Source of the DNA: an uncultured Candidatus Saccharibacteria bacterium
GTDB lineage: Bacteria; Patescibacteriota; Saccharimonadia; Saccharimonadales; Saccharimonadaceae
Assembly: GCA_946527885.1 (NCBI GenBank)
Contig: CAMMYO010000005.1
Span: 1-33,446 of the forward strand
Direction: 5' to 3'
DNA length: 33,446 nt
In this document: piece after piece, positions 29,332 to 33,446 of the stretch
Layout: each line of letters starts with the position of its first letter
How positions within the stretch are numbered: the first letter of the stretch is position 1
The notes under the pieces: generated by a model
Databases searched by the model: none
Told to the model about the DNA's origin: nothing
What the model saw: only the letters and a program-made list of their open reading frames with translations
Program-made: the position numbers and the translations under genes

Positions 29332-30923
29332 TTTTTCGACGCCGCCTTTAGCAAACCGGCAAACATCGGATGCGCGCGATACGGACGACTACGATATTCT
29401 GGATGACCTTGCGTTGCTACGAAATAATCACAATTTGGCGCTTCAACAAACTCTACCAACGCGCCGTCTGGGCTTGTACCTGCAATTTCCAAACCGCCCG
29501 CGCGAATTTGCTCAGTAAACTCTTGATTTACTTCATAGCGATGGCGATGTCGTTCAATAACTTCCGTCGCGCCATAAATTTTCGCCAACTTCGTTCCTTT
29601 CTTCAGGACCGCAGGATAGTTACCCAAACGCATCGTACCGCCGGTGCTTTCCTTGCCTTGCTGGCCCTCCATGATGTAGACCACGTTCTTGCCTTCTTGC
29701 GCGCCGAACTCTTCCGAATTCGCACACTTTACGCCGCCACGACGTGCTGCTGCAATCACGGCTACTTGCATACCAAGACACAAACCAAGATACGGCTTAT
29801 TATGCTCCAAGCAGTACGCCGCTGCTGCAATCTTGCCTTCGACGCCACGAATGCCGAAGCCACCAGGCACCACAATGCCGTCAACATCAGCAAAATCCGC
29901 ATCCGTTGCTTCTTCAGCGTTTATCCAAACCGTCTTCAAATCAACGCCAGCTTCCCAAGCCGCCGCCTTTAGCGCCTCGGTCACCGAAAGATAAGTATCA
30001 GTGTTATCGACGTACTTCGCCACCATACCAATACGCACAGTTTTTGTCGGCTTCGACTCAATTCGCTTCACAAGCTTTTCCCACTGCGACATATCCGGAT
30101 CGCCATGATCAATAAAGCGCTCCAATGGCGCCAACACGCCACTCTTCACCGCATTCAACGGCACCTCATATACGCTTTTTGCGTCCGGCATCAAGACCAC
30201 CGCATCTTCGCGTACGCCACAGAAAGTCGCCAACTTCGAAGCAACATGCGGCGCTTTCACTAACTGATCAACATCCATGCGCGCAACAACCATATCTGGA
30301 ATAATGCCAAATTGACGCAAGTCGCGCAACGAATTCTGCGCCGGCTTCGTCTTAAACTCCTGCGAAGTCGATAGCCACGGCACGTAGCAAACATGCACAT
30401 AAAGACAATTTTCGCGACCAACCTTTGTCGGAAACTCACGCACTGCTTCGATAAAGTGTAAACCTTCGATATCACCAACCGTGCCGCCAATCTCGACAAT
30501 ATGCACATCTGACTCAAAATCACGTGCATTATCCAAGAAAGTTTGCTGCACCATATTCGTCACATGCGGCACCAGCTGCACGGTTTTGCCGCCAAATTTA
30601 CCCGAACGCTCCGCATCAATCAAAGTCTTGTAAAGCTTACCGGAAGTCCAAATCGAGTTGCCCGTCATTTCCTCATCGAGAAAACGCTCATAATGCCCCA
30701 AGTCCAAATCAGTCTCGGCGCCATCACGCGTCACGAAACATTCACCATGCTCGCGCGGATTCAATAAGCCAGCATCGACATTAAAATACGGGTCGCACTT
30801 CTGAATCGAAACCTTCAATCCCTTCGCCTTCAAAATTGCGCCCATACTAGCCGCCATAATCCCCTTTCCTACACCAGAAATTACGCCGCCTGTCACAAAG
30901 ATATATTTCGTTTTTGTTTTCAT
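29328..30923 (-). CDS. pyrG: CTP synthase
   Basis: This 531-residue enzyme aminates UTP to CTP with ATP and glutamine. The synthetase domain has the P-loop YIFVTGGVISGVGKGI and the DPYFNVDAGLLNP region. The C-terminal class I glutaminase domain has the nucleophile Cys in YLGLCLGMQ and the His/Glu of QGHPEYRSRP. ATG 30923 is chosen because GAGGAGG lies eight to nine bases upstream and the protein then starts as usual; a longer frame to 30953 runs through that site. It is translationally coupled to the LURP-one gene. Confidence 0.97.
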   Translation of the reverse strand: MKTKTKYIFVTGGVISGVGKGIMAASMGAILKAKGLKVSIQKCDPYFNVDAGLLNPREHGECFVTRDGAETDLDLGHYERFLDEEMTGNSIWTSGKLYKTLIDAERSGKFGGKTVQLVPHVTNMVQQTFLDNARDFESDVHIVEIGGTVGDIEGLHFIEAVREFPTKVGRENCLYVHVCYVPWLSTSQEFKTKPAQNSLRDLRQFGIIPDMVVARMDVDQLVKAPHVASKLATFCGVREDAVVLMPDAKSVYEVPLNAVKSGVLAPLERFIDHGDPDMSQWEKLVKRIESKPTKTVRIGMVAKYVDNTDTYLSVTEALKAAAWEAGVDLKTVWINAEEATDADFADVDGIVVPGGFGIRGVEGKIAAAAYCLEHNKPYLGLCLGMQVAVIAAARRGGVKCANSEEFGAQEGKNVVYIMEGQQGKESTGGTMRLGNYPAVLKKGTKLAKIYGATEVIERHRHRYEVNQEFTEQIRAGGLEIAGTSPDGALVEFVEAPNCDYFVATQGHPEYRSRPYRAHPMFAGLLKAASKK

Positions 30924-30927
30924 TTTC

Positions 30928-30963
30928 TGGGCACCTCCTCTTCTGCCCACCATATATATTATA
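30928..30963 (-). promoter_or_regulatory. pyrG promoter -10 and hairpin-presented ribosome-binding site
   Basis: TATAAT (30958-30963) precedes a short leader in which TGGGCA/TGCCCA (30928-30933 with 30944-30949) can pair, leaving the AGGAGG ribosome-binding site in the loop. Confidence 0.5.
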
Positions 30964-30991
30964 TTTTAAGCATAAAAAATAATCGCAGCCC

Positions 30992-31035
30992 GCGCAAGCA
31001 TTGACATTCCATATTTAGTGTCATAATACTTGCGC
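30992..31035 (-). repeat. Long inverted repeat upstream of pyrG
   Basis: GCGCAAGCATTGACA pairs with TGTCATAATACTTGCGC with one bulge. The single non-Watson-Crick pair becomes G-U in minus-strand RNA, so it is likely a terminator or leader structure after the 31061 gene. Confidence 0.6.
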
Positions 31036-31060
31036 AAACCGCTACATTTAGTGCTTATTA

Positions 31061-31435
31061 CTAAGCGCCAACTTTCTTTTTGTCTTTCGAACGCCCTACG
31101 AAGAACAGGATGATACCTGTTATAAAGCTAATTCCGCCCAAAATAATCGGGATTGCTGCGGCCCCAAGCAAGATAATAACTCCCCAGCCGCGTGGATCCT
31201 CTCCGTTACCATCCCACTTAGTAGTCGCCATAATCCAAGCGAATATCGCCGCAGTAACAAGCCCAGGCAGCAACCCAATAATTGTCAGGATAATGCCCGC
31301 AATCGTCATGCCACCCTTCTTCGGTTTACTCGTTGCTGTATTGTTCTGAGGCTGCGCCACGTTAGTATTGTTCTGAAGCTGCGTCACGTTATTTTCTAAC
31401 GGAGCCGCCTGTTCCATTCCGTTATTGCTTTCCAT
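31061..31435 (-). CDS. Small two-helix membrane protein
   Basis: A 124-residue protein. The N-terminal ~40 residues are Asn/Gln-rich with an internal repeat (TQLQNNTNVAQPQNNT) and probably disordered. Two hydrophobic segments follow (about 43-68 and 85-113), then a basic end RSKDKKK. It resembles short DUF4190-like or generic two-helix membrane proteins but cannot be placed. The ATG follows TGATAGAAT by six bases (leaderless) and the gene is divergent from the metallophosphoesterase. Confidence 0.65.
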   Translation of the reverse strand: MESNNGMEQAAPLENNVTQLQNNTNVAQPQNNTATSKPKKGGMTIAGIILTIIGLLPGLVTAAIFAWIMATTKWDGNGEDPRGWGVIILLGAAAIPIILGGISFITGIILFFVGRSKDKKKVGA

Positions 31436-31441
31436 ACTCTT

Positions 31442-31450
31442 ATTCTATCA
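31442..31450 (-). promoter_or_regulatory. Extended -10, leaderless promoter of 31061 gene
   Basis: TGATAGAAT, six bases, ATG at 31435. Confidence 0.6.
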
Positions 31451-31462
31451 GAGAAATTATTA

Positions 31463-31468
31463 TATAAT
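31463..31468 (+). promoter_or_regulatory. -10, leaderless promoter of metallophosphoesterase
   Basis: TATAAT, seven bases, ATG at 31476. The divergent leaderless box at 31442-31450 is only 12 bases away. Confidence 0.6.
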
Positions 31469-31475
31469 ATAAAAA

Positions 31476-32435
31476 ATGAAGCTCTTCTACGATATCCGTT
31501 ATCGCTGTTTTAATCGTCAATGCAAGAAGCCACTTTGCTTTTTCTTGCTCAGCGATATTCATTTTGCGCCAAAAGTTACGAGCGAAACACTCGACAATCT
31601 CATTGCAGCAGCCAAATCAAAACAACCGGACTACATTATTGTTCCGGGCGATCTCATCGACTATCTCGACATTATCGACGACAAATCCGAGCTAAAACGC
31701 TTCCTTTCTTGGTTCGAGCGCCTCGGTCGCATTGCGCCAACTCTTATTGGACTCGGCAATCACGATTTTTATCGCATCAACCACGATCGAAAACCAAAAT
31801 TCCTTGGTCGCTATCCATGGCTCATCGAATATCCAAATCATCTTATCGAGCAACTTAGCGCACTCGAAAATATCCACCTACTCAATAATTCCACCTATGA
31901 AGACGACCGCATTTACGTTTTCGGCTTTACGCAAACTCCCGAATATTTCAGCCTCGATAGCTCCGACGAGCCAACCATCCGCTCAAATATTGAAGATTGC
32001 GGCATTATGCTTCACGATTTACGCGAAATTCCAGCTGACAAACTTCACAATCTTCCGCCAAACAAGGTCAAACTCGCCCTCGCACACTCGCCGTTTTGTC
32101 TCTTCAACCAAGAAGTCGAAACTTTCTTTAGTGGTTTCGATTTCACAATCTCTGGCCACACTCACAATGGCGCCGTCCCGCCTATTATCAACGATTTCTG
32201 GCGTTCCGATCGCGGTCTCTCCGCACCAGGTAACGCAAAGATCTTTCCAGACCACGCCCGCGCCGGCCTTTTTGGCAAACACCTCATCTGTGGCGCCGTC
32301 ACAACTATCAGCACTTCCGCCCGCAAACTCAGCTTTCTCAATACCGCCTTCCCTATTAATATCGCCACACTCGAGCTCAGCAACAACATTGTTTATCAGC
32401 GCAAACCGAATATCAAACGCAAATATCACAACTAG
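31476..32435 (+). CDS. Calcineurin-like metallophosphoesterase
   Basis: A 319-residue enzyme with the full metal site: Asp27 and His29 (SDIHF), Asp59 (PGD), Asn95/His96/Asp97 (GNHD), His204 (AHS) and His228/His230 (GHTH). The basic, hydrophobic N-terminus (KLFYDIRYRCFNRQCKKPLCFFL) may attach it to the membrane. Relatives such as YkuE-type enzymes hydrolyse phosphodiesters or lipid-linked pyrophosphates; the substrate here is unknown. It is followed, eight bases after its stop, by an ATP-grasp gene. Confidence 0.88.
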   Translation: MKLFYDIRYRCFNRQCKKPLCFFLLSDIHFAPKVTSETLDNLIAAAKSKQPDYIIVPGDLIDYLDIIDDKSELKRFLSWFERLGRIAPTLIGLGNHDFYRINHDRKPKFLGRYPWLIEYPNHLIEQLSALENIHLLNNSTYEDDRIYVFGFTQTPEYFSLDSSDEPTIRSNIEDCGIMLHDLREIPADKLHNLPPNKVKLALAHSPFCLFNQEVETFFSGFDFTISGHTHNGAVPPIINDFWRSDRGLSAPGNAKIFPDHARAGLFGKHLICGAVTTISTSARKLSFLNTAFPINIATLELSNNIVYQRKPNIKRKYHN

Positions 32436-32443
32436 GAGCCACT

Positions 32444-33304
32444 ATGTCCAAAGTGCTATTCTTCATCAATAACCCCGCTAATCTCGACGATTTTCGCCAT
32501 CGTCTCGCAGCCGAGAATATCGAAACCACCGTCGCAGACTATACCGATCTCGAGCTCATCCTCGACACAGACAAATCTTCCATCAAGCTCGCCTCTACTG
32601 GCGCTGATTTGGCCGATTTTGACCTAATTATGAACATCAGCACCCCAGCACACAATCTCATGCACATTTTCAGCTCGATCGCCTGCTACTGTCGCAAAAA
32701 ATCCATCAAAATGATCGACAACTCCTTCACGAACACTTCCGGTAAGCTTTTTGAGATGTGGCGACTCTGGGAAAAAGATCTCTCCGTTCCAAAAACCGCC
32801 TACGGCAATCTCAATCACCTCTCGCGCTGCCTGATTGAATTTGGCGGCACCGGCATTCTCAAAATTACGCACGGCGCCAAAGGTCGCGAAAACTACCTCG
32901 TTCATTCCACCGAAGAACTCGCCGCCATTCTTGCTGGCAAAAATCCTTACGATTACATTTTGCAAAATTTCATCCCGAACAACGGCGACTATCGCATTGT
33001 AACCTTCGATTTCAAACCAAAACTCGGCATTTATCGCCAAGCTAGCGGCACCGACCACCGCAATAACACTTCGCTTGGCGCTCAAGCTAGCATCGTCGAG
33101 CCAGATTCCGAAGTTGCCAGCCTTGCCGCCAACGCCGCCGAAGCGCTCGACATCCGTTTTGCTGGCGTCGACATCATTACCGACAAAAACACCGGCGCCA
33201 ACTACGTGCTCGAAATCAATCGCACGCCGCAGTTCACGACCGGTTCGTTCTTGGATGAAAAATATGCCACCCTGCTCAGCTACTTGCGCAGCCTAAATAT
33301 CTAG
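32444..33304 (+). CDS. RimK-like ATP-grasp ligase
   Basis: A 286-residue protein: N-terminal Rossmann-like pre-ATP-grasp domain (KVLFFINNPANLDDFRHRL), then an ATP-grasp core with the Lys strand GTGILKITHGAKGREN, DYILQNFIPNNGDYRIVTF and the Mg-binding ending GVDIITDKN...VLEINRTPQF. Such enzymes ligate an amine to a carboxyl group via an acyl-phosphate; RimK-type members add Glu to proteins or cofactors. TAGGAG lies eight bases before the ATG. It is co-transcribed with the metallophosphoesterase. The partner substrates are not identifiable. Confidence 0.85.
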   Translation: MSKVLFFINNPANLDDFRHRLAAENIETTVADYTDLELILDTDKSSIKLASTGADLADFDLIMNISTPAHNLMHIFSSIACYCRKKSIKMIDNSFTNTSGKLFEMWRLWEKDLSVPKTAYGNLNHLSRCLIEFGGTGILKITHGAKGRENYLVHSTEELAAILAGKNPYDYILQNFIPNNGDYRIVTFDFKPKLGIYRQASGTDHRNNTSLGAQASIVEPDSEVASLAANAAEALDIRFAGVDIITDKNTGANYVLEINRTPQFTTGSFLDEKYATLLSYLRSLNI

Positions 33305-33446
33305 TCCACTCATCATATAGAGCACGTTGCGATGCTCTGCGCCATCTAGCGTATTTAATCGCGCCGCTTTGCGCGGGTCGGACACAAAATTCTCTTTGTT
33401 CTGGTCTGCCTCGGCGCGAATTTTTTCGCGCGTCTCCGCTTCATAG
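33293..33446 (-). CDS. C-terminal end of an unidentified protein (start outside window)
   Basis: A minus-strand frame is open from the window edge for 50 codons to a TAG at 33293-33295. It ends with a charged stretch YEAETREKIRAEADQNKE and then DGAEHRNVLYMMSGLDI. Too little is present to name a family. Its stop overlaps the convergent ATP-grasp gene end by 12 bases, which is in keeping with the compact genome. Confidence 0.55.
   Translation of the reverse strand, partial: YEAETREKIRAEADQNKENFVSDPRKAARLNTLDGAEHRNVLYMMSGLDI

Noticed and set aside
1-33446. CRISPR arrays, insertion sequences and rRNA genes
   Set aside because: No regularly spaced repeats, no transposase-like protein and no conserved rRNA segments were seen in either strand.

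Overview
The window reads as a chromosomal segment of an ultra-small Patescibacteria/CPR-type bacterium, most likely a Candidatus Saccharibacteria (TM7) relative. The evidence is gene content and style, not a database match. Genes are very tightly packed with overlapping starts and stops. There is a minimal type IV pilus locus. CPR-like versions of DnaG, ArgRS and RpoD are present. Many transcripts appear to start at, or a few bases before, the start codon. GC content looks intermediate. UGA is an ordinary stop here (for example at the ends of pilT, pilD and pyrG).

Layout. 1-2988 (minus): a three-gene run of a two-domain DUF5680-type protein, a RibD/DHFR-like reductase, and a HAD phosphatase fused to an aminoglycoside-phosphotransferase-like kinase that leaves the window. 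3041-3330: tRNA-Ala(CGC) followed by a duplicated tRNA 3' end interrupted by a palindromic insert. 3364-5926 (minus): a surface-protein module with a membrane-anchored protein, a class B sortase broken by an in-frame UGA, and an isopeptide-type pilin. 6067-9119 (minus): a processive family 2 glycosyltransferase with small membrane proteins, then a NUDIX hydrolase. 9231-9451: divergent tRNA-Thr and tRNA-Asp. 9545-12737: a SpoU methyltransferase (plus), then a SurA/PrsA-like foldase, a bacterial PH-domain protein, tRNA-Arg and a JAMM-like protein (minus). 12799-19412 (minus): ndk, a tyrosine recombinase, and the pilus locus pilT-pilC-pilin-pilin-pilin-pilD. 19506-22292 (minus): dnaG then rpoD, the classic macromolecular-synthesis pair. 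22407-24263: a membrane-anchored protein (plus), then mscL-orn-yjbR (minus). 24384-26678: three unrecognised, more GC-rich genes with near-consensus promoters and long structured leaders. 26717-31435: argS, a candidate structured non-coding RNA (plus), a LURP-one-like protein, pyrG and a small membrane protein. 31476-33304 (plus): a metallophosphoesterase and an ATP-grasp ligase. The start of another minus-strand gene closes the window.

How it works together. The pilus block supplies a retraction ATPase, platform protein, three pilins and the prepilin peptidase; no PilB, PilM, PilN or PilO is in this window. Sigma factor, primase, ArgRS, CTP synthase and NDK are core information and nucleotide functions. 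The most unusual signals are: (i) a recurring leaderless arrangement, an extended -10 (TGnTATAAT) six bases before the ATG, seen at eight genes and near-variants at four more; (ii) a ~260-nt structured RNA between argS and the LURP-one gene; (iii) a sortase whose conserved Trp codon is a UGA stop; (iv) a primase without zinc ligands; (v) the tRNA-Ala-derived repeat; (vi) the orphan gene cluster with structured leaders.
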